Shown here in pieces: positions 1 through 8,200 of a stretch of 63,767 nucleotides of DNA. The DNA comes from Muribaculaceae bacterium (GTDB lineage Bacteria; Bacteroidota; Bacteroidia; Bacteroidales; Muribaculaceae), in assembly GCA_023667015.1 (NCBI GenBank), contig JAMPAX010000007.1, forward strand, positions 1 through 63,767, in the 5' to 3' direction. The notes beneath the pieces were generated by a model. The model worked only from the letters and a program-made list of their open reading frames with translations. It ran no database searches and was not told the origin of the DNA. The first letter of the stretch is position 1, and each line of letters begins with the position of its first letter. A program made the position numbers and the translations under genes.

Positions 1-48
1 ACCCCGAGATTACAAATCACGTGCTCTGGCCAACTGAGCTAAAGAGGC
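1..48 (-). tRNA. tRNA-Thr (TGT), 3' part outside the window
   Basis: Read on the minus strand, this begins with the acceptor strand GCCTCTT, then a D-arm TAGCTCAGTTGG, and an anticodon stem and loop with TGT in the centre, followed by the start of the variable region. The window edge cuts off the T-arm and 3' acceptor strand. The TGT anticodon reads ACA, so threonine. A Bacteroidetes-type promoter lies about 100 bases upstream at 153-184. Confidence 0.85.
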
Positions 49-152
49 AGGTGGATGAGCTACCTACATCGCACCGCTCAACCTCTATACCCTTGCTTCG
101 GTCAAGACCTGGGGGATTGGGAGGGAGCTGGTCGTGCAGGACTCACCCGCCA

Positions 153-184
153 CAAAAGTACAACAAAAATGCGAAGTGGCCAAA
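153..184 (-). promoter_or_regulatory. Promoter of the tRNA-Thr transcript
   Basis: On the minus strand a TTTG box (181-184) is followed after 20 bases by TACTTTTG (153-160), which fits the Bacteroidetes -33/-7 pattern TTTG and TAnnTTTG. Start of transcription would be near 147, about 100 bases before the tRNA. Confidence 0.7.
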
Positions 185-236
185 TCTTTTAAAAAAAAAG
201 CGAAAAATTTTATTAAAATTCATCCAAACAAATTGC

Positions 237-272
237 AAGTAGATGGTCGATTTAAATTGAACAGCTACTTAT
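237..272. repeat. Dispersed AAGTAG...CTACTT repeat, copy 1
   Basis: A 36-base element with imperfect inverted ends (AAGTAG and CTACTT). Its complement recurs at 20895-20956 with about 24 extra bases in the middle, and its CTACTT-side half (read as AAGTAGCTGTTCAATTTAA) recurs at 28268-28288. A related inverted repeat is at 59328-59359. All copies are intergenic. Confidence 0.7.
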
Positions 273-334
273 GTTGTTGTATTTATAAATGTCCGGAGGT
301 TTGTAAAATTTCATTAAAATTTATTAAAAATAAC

Positions 335-365
335 TTTGTCATATCAATTCTTATAAATAAATTTG
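335..365 (+). promoter_or_regulatory. Promoter of the deoC/DNA-utilisation operon
   Basis: TTTG at 335-338 and TAAATTTG at 358-365 are separated by 19 bases, a full match to the Bacteroidetes promoter pattern. The predicted start near 372 gives a leader of about 100 bases before deoC at 474. It is the only good plus-strand promoter seen ahead of the closely spaced genes from 474 to 8102. Confidence 0.65.
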
Positions 366-473
366 CAGTTAGCCATATTGTGGACTGACGCTTTGCAAGC
401 ATTGCAGTGTATACTCCAATGTACTTACATGCACTCACAATGGGCTTGTTTAAATGAATAAATTATTACAAAT

Positions 474-1352
474 ATGGATAAATATCAGCAAGTTCTCGCT
501 CAGTCTAAGGTGACTGTAGACGATGCCGTAGTAGCGGCTGCAGTGGAAAAAATCAAAGAGAAAGCCCCTTCCTACAATAGTCCGGAGGTGCTCCAGTTGC
601 TCTTCAGCTCTATCGACCTGACCACTCTCAGCTCGGAGGACAACCAGCGTAGTGTTGCGGCGTTCACTCAGCGTGTCAACGATTTTGACAATGACTATCC
701 ACAGTTTAAAAATGTGGCTGCCATCTGCGTCTACTCAAACTTCGCCGAGGTCGTAAAGACCGTGCTCGACGTCAAGGGGGTGGATATAGCTGTAGTAGCC
801 GGCTGTTTCCCCTCTTCGCAGACTTTCACCGCCGTGAAGGTAGCCGACGTAGCTCTGGCTGTAGAAGCCGGTGCTAATGAGGTGGATATCGTTCTCCCCG
901 TAGGTATGTTCCTCGATTGCAACTACGAAGACCTCTGCGACGAGATTATCGAACTGAAGCATACCGCTAAGGGATGCAAGCTAAAAGTAATCCTGGAGAC
1001 CGGAGCGCTGAAGAGTGCTGAGAATATCCGCAATGCCTCAATCCTTTCTCTCTATAGCGACTGCGACTTCCTGAAGACATCAACGGGCAAGATCTATCCG
1101 GGAGCCAGCCTGGAGGCTGCCTACATCATGTGTCAGTGTATCCGCGAATACTACCTGAATACAGGTCGCAAGGTTGGCTTCAAGGCTTCGGGTGGAGTAC
1201 GCACTGTGGAAGATGCCTTAGGCTACTATGCAGTAGTTAAGGAGGTGTTAGGCGACGAATGGCTCTGCCAAGACCTCTTCCGCATCGGTGCCAGCTCTCT
1301 GGCCAACAATGTGCTGAGCGCAATGACCGGCGAGCCGACCAAATATTTCTAA
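474..1352 (+). CDS. deoC: Deoxyribose-phosphate aldolase
   Basis: A class I aldolase that splits 2-deoxyribose-5-phosphate into acetaldehyde and glyceraldehyde-3-phosphate, the last step of deoxynucleoside breakdown in the cytoplasm. The three catalytic residues of the family can be placed: Asp138 in NEVDIV, the Schiff-base Lys201 in DFLKTSTGK, and Lys237 in GFKASGG. At 292 residues it is the long form; the E. coli enzyme is about 259. It is first in a run of tightly spaced plus-strand genes (29 bases to the next start) that encode secreted nucleases and an outer-membrane importer. This suggests the aldolase consumes deoxyribose taken from external DNA. The ATG at 474 follows an AT-rich leader without a Shine-Dalgarno sequence, which is normal for the phylum. 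Confidence 0.95.
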   Translation: MDKYQQVLAQSKVTVDDAVVAAAVEKIKEKAPSYNSPEVLQLLFSSIDLTTLSSEDNQRSVAAFTQRVNDFDNDYPQFKNVAAICVYSNFAEVVKTVLDVKGVDIAVVAGCFPSSQTFTAVKVADVALAVEAGANEVDIVLPVGMFLDCNYEDLCDEIIELKHTAKGCKLKVILETGALKSAENIRNASILSLYSDCDFLKTSTGKIYPGASLEAAYIMCQCIREYYLNTGRKVGFKASGGVRTVEDALGYYAVVKEVLGDEWLCQDLFRIGASSLANNVLSAMTGEPTKYF

Positions 1353-1381
1353 ACTCTAAACATAACCGATAAAATCATATC

Positions 1382-2419
1382 ATGAGAAAAAGTCTGATTT
1401 CTCTTCTGACTATAGCCTTCGTGGTGCTGGCTGCTATTCCGGCCGCTGCCCAATCGAAGCGCTACCGGGTGTTTGGAGTGGCTTTCTACAATCTTGAAAA
1501 CCTCTTCGACACTATCAACAATAACGGCAAATATGACCGAGAGTTCTCCCCGGCGGGAAAAAACAAATGGGACGGCCATAAATATTGGTCAAAAATCAAA
1601 AACCTGTCGTATGCCATCTCCCAGATGAAGACCAAGACGACCCCTATGGGTCCGGCAATCATCGGATGCTCAGAGATTGAGAATATCACAGTGCTCAACG
1701 ACCTGGTGAAGGCTGAAGCTATCCGCGACTGGAATCTGCAGGTTATCCACCATGACAGTCCCGACGTGCGCGGCGTTGACGTGTCGTTGCTCTACAATCC
1801 CCGATTTTTCAAGCCCATCAATGTCACCAACCATCGTCTTGTCATCCCCGGGATGGAATATTTCAAGACTCGCGACCAAATGTGTGTGACAGGTCTTCTG
1901 GGTGGCAGCCGCGTGGCAATCATCGTCAACCACTGGCCCTCACGTCGTGGCGACAAGAGCACCAACCTGCGCGAGGCTGCTGCAGCTCTAAACGTTCATA
2001 TCGCAGACTCGCTGCTGAAAATCGACCCCAATATAGGTATCATCATCATGGGCGACCTCAACGACGACCCCTCCGACGCTTCATGCGCGAAGGTACTCGG
2101 AGCTGTCAAGGATAAGAAGGATGTCAAAGTCGGCGGTTTCTACAATCCTTTCTGGAAACTCCTCGACAAGGGTATCGGCTCCTATATATATAGAGGTGGC
2201 TGGGACCTGTTCGACCAGATTATTGTAAACTATAACCTGGTAGAGGGTGTCAACGGCCTGAAGTTTGACAAGGCTGAGGTGCTCAACAAAGACTTCCTCA
2301 AGCAGCAGACAGGTCAATACAAAGGCTATCCGCTGCGCACCTTCTCCGGCGGCGCCTGGACAAATGGTTACTCCGACCATTTCCCAACTGAGATTTTCCT
2401 TATGAAAGAAGTGAAATAA
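1382..2419 (+). CDS. Secreted endonuclease/exonuclease/phosphatase family protein
   Basis: A 345-residue protein with a signal peptide (about 1-24, ending AAAQ) and the full set of endonuclease/exonuclease/phosphatase fold motifs: FYNLENLFDT near residue 36, CSEIEN with the metal-binding Glu near 99, NHWPSRRG, GDLNDDP, and the C-terminal SDHFP with the catalytic His. The family cuts phosphodiester bonds in DNA, RNA or nucleotides with Mg2+; the substrate cannot be read from sequence. The signal peptide puts it in the periplasm or outside. It starts 29 bases after deoC and ends 17 bases before the TonB receptor gene, so it is very likely co-transcribed. A role in trimming imported or surface-bound DNA is inferred from context. 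Confidence 0.88.
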   Translation: MRKSLISLLTIAFVVLAAIPAAAQSKRYRVFGVAFYNLENLFDTINNNGKYDREFSPAGKNKWDGHKYWSKIKNLSYAISQMKTKTTPMGPAIIGCSEIENITVLNDLVKAEAIRDWNLQVIHHDSPDVRGVDVSLLYNPRFFKPINVTNHRLVIPGMEYFKTRDQMCVTGLLGGSRVAIIVNHWPSRRGDKSTNLREAAAALNVHIADSLLKIDPNIGIIIMGDLNDDPSDASCAKVLGAVKDKKDVKVGGFYNPFWKLLDKGIGSYIYRGGWDLFDQIIVNYNLVEGVNGLKFDKAEVLNKDFLKQQTGQYKGYPLRTFSGGAWTNGYSDHFPTEIFLMKEVK

Positions 2420-2436
2420 AAACAAAAACAACAGAT

Positions 2437-5238
2437 ATGCGAATAAAACTAACATTGGCACTGATGCTGCTTATGTTCCTGCCGGCACTCGCGCAGACAG
2501 GTCTCCACGGCGTCATTGTAGACTCGGGCACCGGCAAACCAATAGCCGATGCCAACGTACTGCTCAGCGGTCAGGGTCTGTTCACGACCACTGCCCCCGA
2601 TGGCTCTTTCAAAATCTCCGGTGCTCAGTCCGGTAGCGATGTCCTGAAAATCATCGCTTACGAATACCAGGATATCGAGAGAGATATCGACCTGCTCAAA
2701 GGTCAAGTACTCGATTTGGGTACTATCCGTATGCAACCCTCGTCAGATTTTCTCCAGGGTCTTGACTCCGATAATTATATCTTCGACTCTGAGCAGATCT
2801 CAGACGATGACGGCCTGCAGCAAGGCGTCGGCACTATCCAGGGTGCCAACGACGATGTCTTCTTCCAGCTCGCCAACTACAATTTCTCAATCAAGCGTTA
2901 CCGCTTCCGCGGTCTGAACGACAACTGGGCCGACGGCTACATCAACGGCGTCCTCTTCAACGACCAGATGCGTGGTAATTTCTCCTACTCCGGCTTGGGA
3001 GGTATGACCTCCTCCGCCTTCCGTAGTAAGGAAACGGAAATCGGTATGGCTGCCGGCACTTATGGCTTCGGCTCTATCGGTGGCGCTACAAACTTCACCA
3101 CCTATGCCTCAGAATATGCCCCCGGCTTCCGTGGCAACGTGAGCTACACCAACTCCAACTACATGCTTCGCGCCATGCTGCAGTATAGCACAGGCCTGAG
3201 CCGCAACGGATGGGCTTTCTCAGCTTCCGTAATCGGAAGATATGCTCCCGAGGGTGTAGTCAAGGGTACTTTCTACGATTCCTTCGGCTATTCTCTGTCG
3301 CTGCAGAAGGTCTTCAACGAACACCATTCATTGAATATCTCTACCTGGGGCGCCCCAACCCTGCGTGCCGGCTCCAACGCTATCACCCGGGAGGCTGCCG
3401 ACCTGGCCGGTTCCAACCTATATAACCCCGACTGGGGCTACCTCAACGGTAAGAAAATCTCCGACCGCGTCTATCGCTCCTTCGACCCCTCCGCAATCAT
3501 CAACTGGATCTGGAAACCTCAGAACGGTACTCAGCTGAATACAGCCGTGGCTTTCCGCTCTAATATCTACAGCCGTACTACCCTGGACTGGTTTAACGCC
3601 GCCGATCCCCGCCCGACATATTATCAGAACATGCCGAGCTATTATCTCCCCACGATCACTCCCGATGAGGACCCGACTACTACAAACTCTATTATCTACG
3701 CTGCTCAGCTCTCTCAGTATGAAAGCGTACTCGACCTTTGGAGAAACGACGAAAGCACTCGCCAGATCAACTGGGACGCAATGTACCAGGCCAACCTTCT
3801 CAACGCCGACGGCTACAACAATGATGCCCTACAGGCCGGACGTGCCAATTATATCCTCGCCCGCCAGCACTCCAACGTGGCCAGCTGGATGTTCAATTCC
3901 AACCTCAACCACCGTCTGAGCGACATCATGACCCTCCAGGCAGGTATCAGCTACAACTACTCTCGCGGCCATTACTATAAGAGCGTCAGCGACCTGCTCG
4001 GCGCCAAATACTGGCTCGACATCGACAACTTCTCCGTGCGCGACTTCAACGGCAATCAGGAAATCCTCCAGAACAACATGAGAGACCCCAACCGCCGTGT
4101 AAGCGAAGGCGATACATATGGCTATGACTACTATATTCATCGCAACACCGCCCGTGCCTGGTATCAGAATGAAATCAACACCCCCCATTGGAACGTGAAC
4201 TACGCCGGCCAGGTTTCCTGGACTTCCTACTATCGTAAGGGTATGATGCAGAATGGCCGCGCCCCGGAGAACTCATATGGCAAGGGTGATACCCATTCTT
4301 TCTTCAACTTCGGCTTGAAAGCCGGCGCTACCTACAAGATCGACGGCCGCAACTACATCACTGCCAACGTAGGGTATGGCAACCGCGCCCCCCAGCCCAA
4401 CGATGCCTACATCAACTCCCAGATTAAGGATACGGCAATCCCGAACCTGAAGAGTGAGACTTACTTCGCCGCTGACCTCGGTTATACTATCAACTACTCT
4501 AAGTTCCGCGGTAGCATCACCGGCTTCTACACCCTTCTTTCCAACGGCTCACGCCATAACTATTTCTACGACTATGACCTCTCTTCGATGATGGCATATG
4601 CCATGAGCGGCGTGAAGACTGAGTACAAGGGTATCGAGATCGGTGCCAAGTACAACATCGGAGGCGGTGTCAGCGTATCGGCAGCTGCCATGCTTAGCCA
4701 GTACCTATATAAGAACAACCCCATGGGTGTACGCAACGCCAACAACGGTGCTATCGATGACGTCTACAAACGTACCTATCTTAAGAACTACCACGTAGGT
4801 GGCGCTCCCCAGCAGGCTTATACCCTTGCTCTGAACTACAACGCTCCCAAGCAGTGGTTTTTCGAAATCAACGCCAACTACTTCTGCGACGGCTACGTAG
4901 ACCTCGCTCCCACACGCCACGAGCAGATGCCCGGTCTGTGGAAATTCTGCACCTCCGTAGCAGAATATGAAGAGCGCATGGCTGAAATCGCTCATCAGGA
5001 TAAGCTAAAAAACGCTTTCGTCATGAACCTCTCCATCGGTAAGGTACTCTACACTAACTTCGGTGCGCTGAACTTCAACCTCAGCATCAACAACCTCCTC
5101 AACAACCGCAACATCCAGACCGGAGGCTTTCAGGAGAGCAAATTTGACTACACCAACTACACTACTACCAAGTTCCCCAACCGTTACTGGTATGCTCAGG
5201 GAATCCGCGTATACTTCAACTTCGGTATCCGCTTCTAA
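2437..5238 (+). CDS. TonB-dependent outer-membrane receptor with carboxypeptidase-regulatory domain
   Basis: A 933-residue outer-membrane transporter. Signal peptide at about 1-20 (ends ALAQ), then a CarboxypepD_reg-like beta-sandwich (about 22-105, with the motif GVIVDSGTGKPIADANVLL), a plug region (about 125-240) and a long barrel rich in aromatic strands, ending in Phe (YFNFGIRF), as barrels recognised by the Bam machinery do. No SusD gene lies next to it. The following genes encode two lipoproteins that may take the SusD-like surface role. The codon use is strongly biased toward NNC codons, suggesting high expression. The substrate is unknown; neighbouring nucleases and deoC point to DNA fragments or nucleotides (inference). 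Confidence 0.9.
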   Translation: MRIKLTLALMLLMFLPALAQTGLHGVIVDSGTGKPIADANVLLSGQGLFTTTAPDGSFKISGAQSGSDVLKIIAYEYQDIERDIDLLKGQVLDLGTIRMQPSSDFLQGLDSDNYIFDSEQISDDDGLQQGVGTIQGANDDVFFQLANYNFSIKRYRFRGLNDNWADGYINGVLFNDQMRGNFSYSGLGGMTSSAFRSKETEIGMAAGTYGFGSIGGATNFTTYASEYAPGFRGNVSYTNSNYMLRAMLQYSTGLSRNGWAFSASVIGRYAPEGVVKGTFYDSFGYSLSLQKVFNEHHSLNISTWGAPTLRAGSNAITREAADLAGSNLYNPDWGYLNGKKISDRVYRSFDPSAIINWIWKPQNGTQLNTAVAFRSNIYSRTTLDWFNAADPRPTYYQNMPSYYLPTITPDEDPTTTNSIIYAAQLSQYESVLDLWRNDESTRQINWDAMYQANLLNADGYNNDALQAGRANYILARQHSNVASWMFNSNLNHRLSDIMTLQAGISYNYSRGHYYKSVSDLLGAKYWLDIDNFSVRDFNGNQEILQNNMRDPNRRVSEGDTYGYDYYIHRNTARAWYQNEINTPHWNVNYAGQVSWTSYYRKGMMQNGRAPENSYGKGDTHSFFNFGLKAGATYKIDGRNYITANVGYGNRAPQPNDAYINSQIKDTAIPNLKSETYFAADLGYTINYSKFRGSITGFYTLLSNGSRHNYFYDYDLSSMMAYAMSGVKTEYKGIEIGAKYNIGGGVSVSAAAMLSQYLYKNNPMGVRNANNGAIDDVYKRTYLKNYHVGGAPQQAYTLALNYNAPKQWFFEINANYFCDGYVDLAPTRHEQMPGLWKFCTSVAEYEERMAEIAHQDKLKNAFVMNLSIGKVLYTNFGALNFNLSINNLLNNRNIQTGGFQESKFDYTNYTTTKFPNRYWYAQGIRVYFNFGIRF

Positions 5239-5291
5239 TCCCGGGAAGGTGTGAACAAAACCAACTAATAATACATTAGAAAAATATAAAT

Positions 5292-6410
5292 ATGCACAGG
5301 ATAATAAATATAGCAATCATGGCACTTATGGCCATCGGCTTCGTCGCCTGCAACGATGATGCCGTATTGCCTCCCGTACCCGTGCCCGAAGGCGGGTTTG
5401 AAAGCATCGGCAACGGCTCATGGGACAAACCTATCTCAGCATTTCAAGCATATCTCGGTCATCCGTCAGATGATCAAGAAATTTGGACATACGGATATAT
5501 AGTCGGATGGATTGATACAGATGCAACACCGGCTCATGTCCTTAACAGTGAATCTGCACGCTATACTAAAGAATGTGGTACTGAAACCAACCTTCTTATT
5601 AGTATGTCTCTACCTTGGAAAGTAGAAACAAATGAAAATGGAGATTATATTTTTAATGAAGATGGAACTCCGAAATTTGAATTAGATGAAAATGGTAAAA
5701 TCCAAATTGTTGCAGGTTCATTATTTTGGGAAAAATGTGCAACTGTACAACTTCCATCAGGAGATGTACGAAACAAGTTGAATCTTTCAAAAAATCCAAA
5801 TAATCTCGGAAAACTAGTTAGTCTCAAAGGAACTACCGGATCCAAATATTGTGGACAATATGGTGTACGATCTGTGAGTATGTATAATTGGGGCAACGAA
5901 GGTATCTATGAAGAGCCTCAGGAGCCTGTTCCTCCCATGCCCGGTATCGCAGAAGGCATTACCTTTACCAAGGTTACAGACGTGGTTGATGACGGCCAGT
6001 ATCTCCTTGTATTCGACAATAAATACATGACCGGTCCGGTAGAACCCAGCACCTATACCTACGGCTATCTTCCCTGCTCGAATGTAACCCCCGACGGCGA
6101 CAAGATTGTCACTTCCACTCTCAATGCCTATATGTTCTACAAGGTAGAAGGTGGATGGGAGATTCGCGATGGCTACGGCCGCTATGTTTGGTGGGATTCA
6201 GATCCTTCTCATAATTCCTTCCAGCTGACCCTCAACAAGCGCGGTAGCGAAGGTATGGTATGGACTGTCACTCCCAATGCTGACGGGACTGTGAAAATCA
6301 CCAACGTTCAATTCAACCTCAACATGGGATACTACGCTTCCAAAAATAATGTTGGCGCCTATAGCAACACCAATAATCCCATGCCCGTGCTCTACAAGCG
6401 TAGCAATTGA
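5292..6410 (+). CDS. Probable surface lipoprotein with DUF6359-like domain
   Basis: A 372-residue lipoprotein: signal peptide with lipobox ending at Cys20 (IGFVAC), followed by NDD, an acidic start that resembles Bacteroidetes lipoprotein surface-export signals. Residues about 40-200 contain GSWDKPISAFQAYLG and IWTYGYIVGWID, the pattern seen twice in the next gene and which I associate with DUF6359. The C-terminal part (about 215-372) is a separate beta-rich domain of unknown role. The middle of the gene (about 5460-5890) is much richer in A/T, with unbiased codons, than the ends or the neighbours; this hints at replacement of that domain by transferred DNA. It lies 53 bases after the TonB receptor gene and is probably its partner. 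Function in nutrient capture is inferred. Confidence 0.7.
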   Translation: MHRIINIAIMALMAIGFVACNDDAVLPPVPVPEGGFESIGNGSWDKPISAFQAYLGHPSDDQEIWTYGYIVGWIDTDATPAHVLNSESARYTKECGTETNLLISMSLPWKVETNENGDYIFNEDGTPKFELDENGKIQIVAGSLFWEKCATVQLPSGDVRNKLNLSKNPNNLGKLVSLKGTTGSKYCGQYGVRSVSMYNWGNEGIYEEPQEPVPPMPGIAEGITFTKVTDVVDDGQYLLVFDNKYMTGPVEPSTYTYGYLPCSNVTPDGDKIVTSTLNAYMFYKVEGGWEIRDGYGRYVWWDSDPSHNSFQLTLNKRGSEGMVWTVTPNADGTVKITNVQFNLNMGYYASKNNVGAYSNTNNPMPVLYKRSN

Positions 6411-6434
6411 GAAACCCTTTAAACTGAAAGAAAA

Positions 6435-8102
6435 ATGAAAATCTCGATATATTCCCTGTTTGGCACAGCACTCGCCGGATTAGCCATGCTGACTTCCTGT
6501 CAGACTGACTATGACGAGCCGGGGCTTCAGACTCCGGTAGCTACCATGTCTGCCAATACTTCAATAGCGGATCTTAAGGATATCCTTGCCGATAAATCTT
6601 CCATCGAAATCCCGATGAAGGATGAAGAGTCCAAGACTCCTTATATTATCAAGGGGCGTGTTGTCTCCTCCGATATCTCCGGCAATATCTTCAAGTCGCT
6701 CGTCATTCAGGATGAGACTGCCGCAATCCAGTTCTCTATCAACAGCGCCAGCCTCTACACCAATTATCGTGTAGGCCAGGAAATCGTAGTCAATGCCACA
6801 GGTCTCTGGGGCGGTAAGTACCACGACCTCGTCTGCATCGGCGCCGGATACAACGAATACGGCTCTCTGGTGACCTCTCGTATGGCCTTCTCTATCTTCA
6901 AAGAGCACGCTGAACTCAACGGTCTTCCCAACGAGAATATGAAATATGTGCGCATGGGCAACCCTTTCCCCTCTGACACTCCCTATTGCATCACTATCAA
7001 CGATGTCAGCAAACTTCCCGCCTCGGGTGCCGACCTGATAAATATGCAGAGCCAACTCGTGGAAATCCCAAATGTTCGCTTTGAGGATGCCAATGGCGAG
7101 ACTACCTATGCTCCCAAGGACGAAAGTGTGAACCGCAACATCGTTGATGCCTACGGCGGCGTACTCGCTGTGCGCAACTCCGGAATGTCAAACTTCTTCA
7201 ACACTGCGCTCCCCACAGGCACCGGTACAATTCGCGGTATCCTCTCTTACTACAACAGCGCATGGCAGCTGCTGATTCGCGACCTCAATGACGTCATCTT
7301 CGACGGCACCGGATCTAAAGAAAAACCCTACAGCGTAGAAGAGGCTATCGCTATGGACAACAACGGCCGCTTCTGCTGGACCTCCGGTTATATCGTAGGT
7401 TCCGTAAAGGCGGGTGTCTCCAACGTCACCTCCAACGATGATATCATCTTCAGCTCTGAGGCCGACCTCGACAACACTCTGGTAATCGCTTCCGACAAGG
7501 ATTGCAAGGACTTCGAGAAGTGTATGGTAGTAAGTCTCCCCGCCGGAACTATGCTGCGTGAATACGGCAACCTCGCCGACCATCCCAAGAACTATGGTAA
7601 GCTGATGATGATCAACGGCTCCTACAACGCCCTGATGGGTATGCACGGTATCACTGACTGCACCGGCGGTGTAGCCGACTTCACAATCGAAGGTCTTGTC
7701 ATCGATGGAGTCACAGGCCAGGGTAACGGTACCGGTGCCGACCCCTACACTGTGAAGTTCGTGCTCAACAACTTCGAGCAGGAACAGATTGGTGTCTACG
7801 TAGAGGGCTACATCGTGGGCTTCGTCTCCGGCACTAACTTCGCTGACGGTTGCCGCTTCAACGCCGATATGACAAACGTTGACTACAACAATGGCAACGT
7901 CCTGATTGCCGACAACCCCGAAATCAACGACATCTCTAAGGTCATTCCGGTTAAATTGACAGTTGCCGACCGTAAGACACTCGGCTTGGGCAATAACCCT
8001 CAAGCTTTAGGTCGCAAGGTGAAATTCAAAGGAACTATTGGCACTTGGATGGGCGTTCCCGCACTTAGCTCCACTGAAAGTTCGGAACTCCTGCCGCAAT
8101 AA
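6435..8102 (+). CDS. DUF5689 and DUF6359-like lipoprotein
   Basis: A 555-residue lipoprotein with lipobox Cys22 (AMLTSC) followed by QTDYDE, which may direct it to the cell surface. Residues about 35-285 match the DUF5689 pattern (IKGRVVSSDISGN, SLVIQDETAAIQ), an OB-like domain found in Bacteroidetes lipoproteins beside TonB receptors and nucleases. Two further units follow, each starting with G-KPY or GADPYTV and containing GYIVG (about 292-410 and 425-555), homologous to the domain in the preceding lipoprotein. The gene starts 24 bases after that lipoprotein gene and a strong terminator follows the stop. Binding of DNA or nucleotides at the surface is an inference from context. Confidence 0.75.
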   Translation: MKISIYSLFGTALAGLAMLTSCQTDYDEPGLQTPVATMSANTSIADLKDILADKSSIEIPMKDEESKTPYIIKGRVVSSDISGNIFKSLVIQDETAAIQFSINSASLYTNYRVGQEIVVNATGLWGGKYHDLVCIGAGYNEYGSLVTSRMAFSIFKEHAELNGLPNENMKYVRMGNPFPSDTPYCITINDVSKLPASGADLINMQSQLVEIPNVRFEDANGETTYAPKDESVNRNIVDAYGGVLAVRNSGMSNFFNTALPTGTGTIRGILSYYNSAWQLLIRDLNDVIFDGTGSKEKPYSVEEAIAMDNNGRFCWTSGYIVGSVKAGVSNVTSNDDIIFSSEADLDNTLVIASDKDCKDFEKCMVVSLPAGTMLREYGNLADHPKNYGKLMMINGSYNALMGMHGITDCTGGVADFTIEGLVIDGVTGQGNGTGADPYTVKFVLNNFEQEQIGVYVEGYIVGFVSGTNFADGCRFNADMTNVDYNNGNVLIADNPEINDISKVIPVKLTVADRKTLGLGNNPQALGRKVKFKGTIGTWMGVPALSSTESSELLPQ

Positions 8103-8123
8103 TTTCGCCGGCATATACTTTAT

Positions 8124-8156
8124 AATCCCCGCCGGCTCTCCGGCGGGGATTCTTTT
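8124..8156 (+). terminator. Intrinsic terminator of the deoC operon
   Basis: A perfect 12-bp GC-rich stem (8124-8135 with 8140-8151), loop CTCT and a CTTTT tail directly after the DUF5689 lipoprotein gene. It separates the transporter genes from the two endonuclease I genes. Confidence 0.85.
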
Positions 8157-8200
8157 AAAAGATTTCGAAGAATTATTTTCATAGAAAAAAAAGTACAATT

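Larger units (their letters stand above)
49..473. other. Gene-free AT-rich region with two outward promoters
   Basis: No credible gene is seen. The stretch holds the leader of the minus-strand tRNA (49-150), the tRNA promoter (153-184), one copy of a dispersed short repeat (237-272), and the promoter (335-365) and leader (about 372-473) of the deoC operon. The two transcription units diverge. Confidence 0.7.

Noticed and set aside
60..150. Second tRNA upstream of tRNA-Thr
   Set aside because: Some tRNA-like words (TAGGTAGCTCA on the minus strand), but no anticodon or T-arm can be folded; it is likely the tRNA leader.
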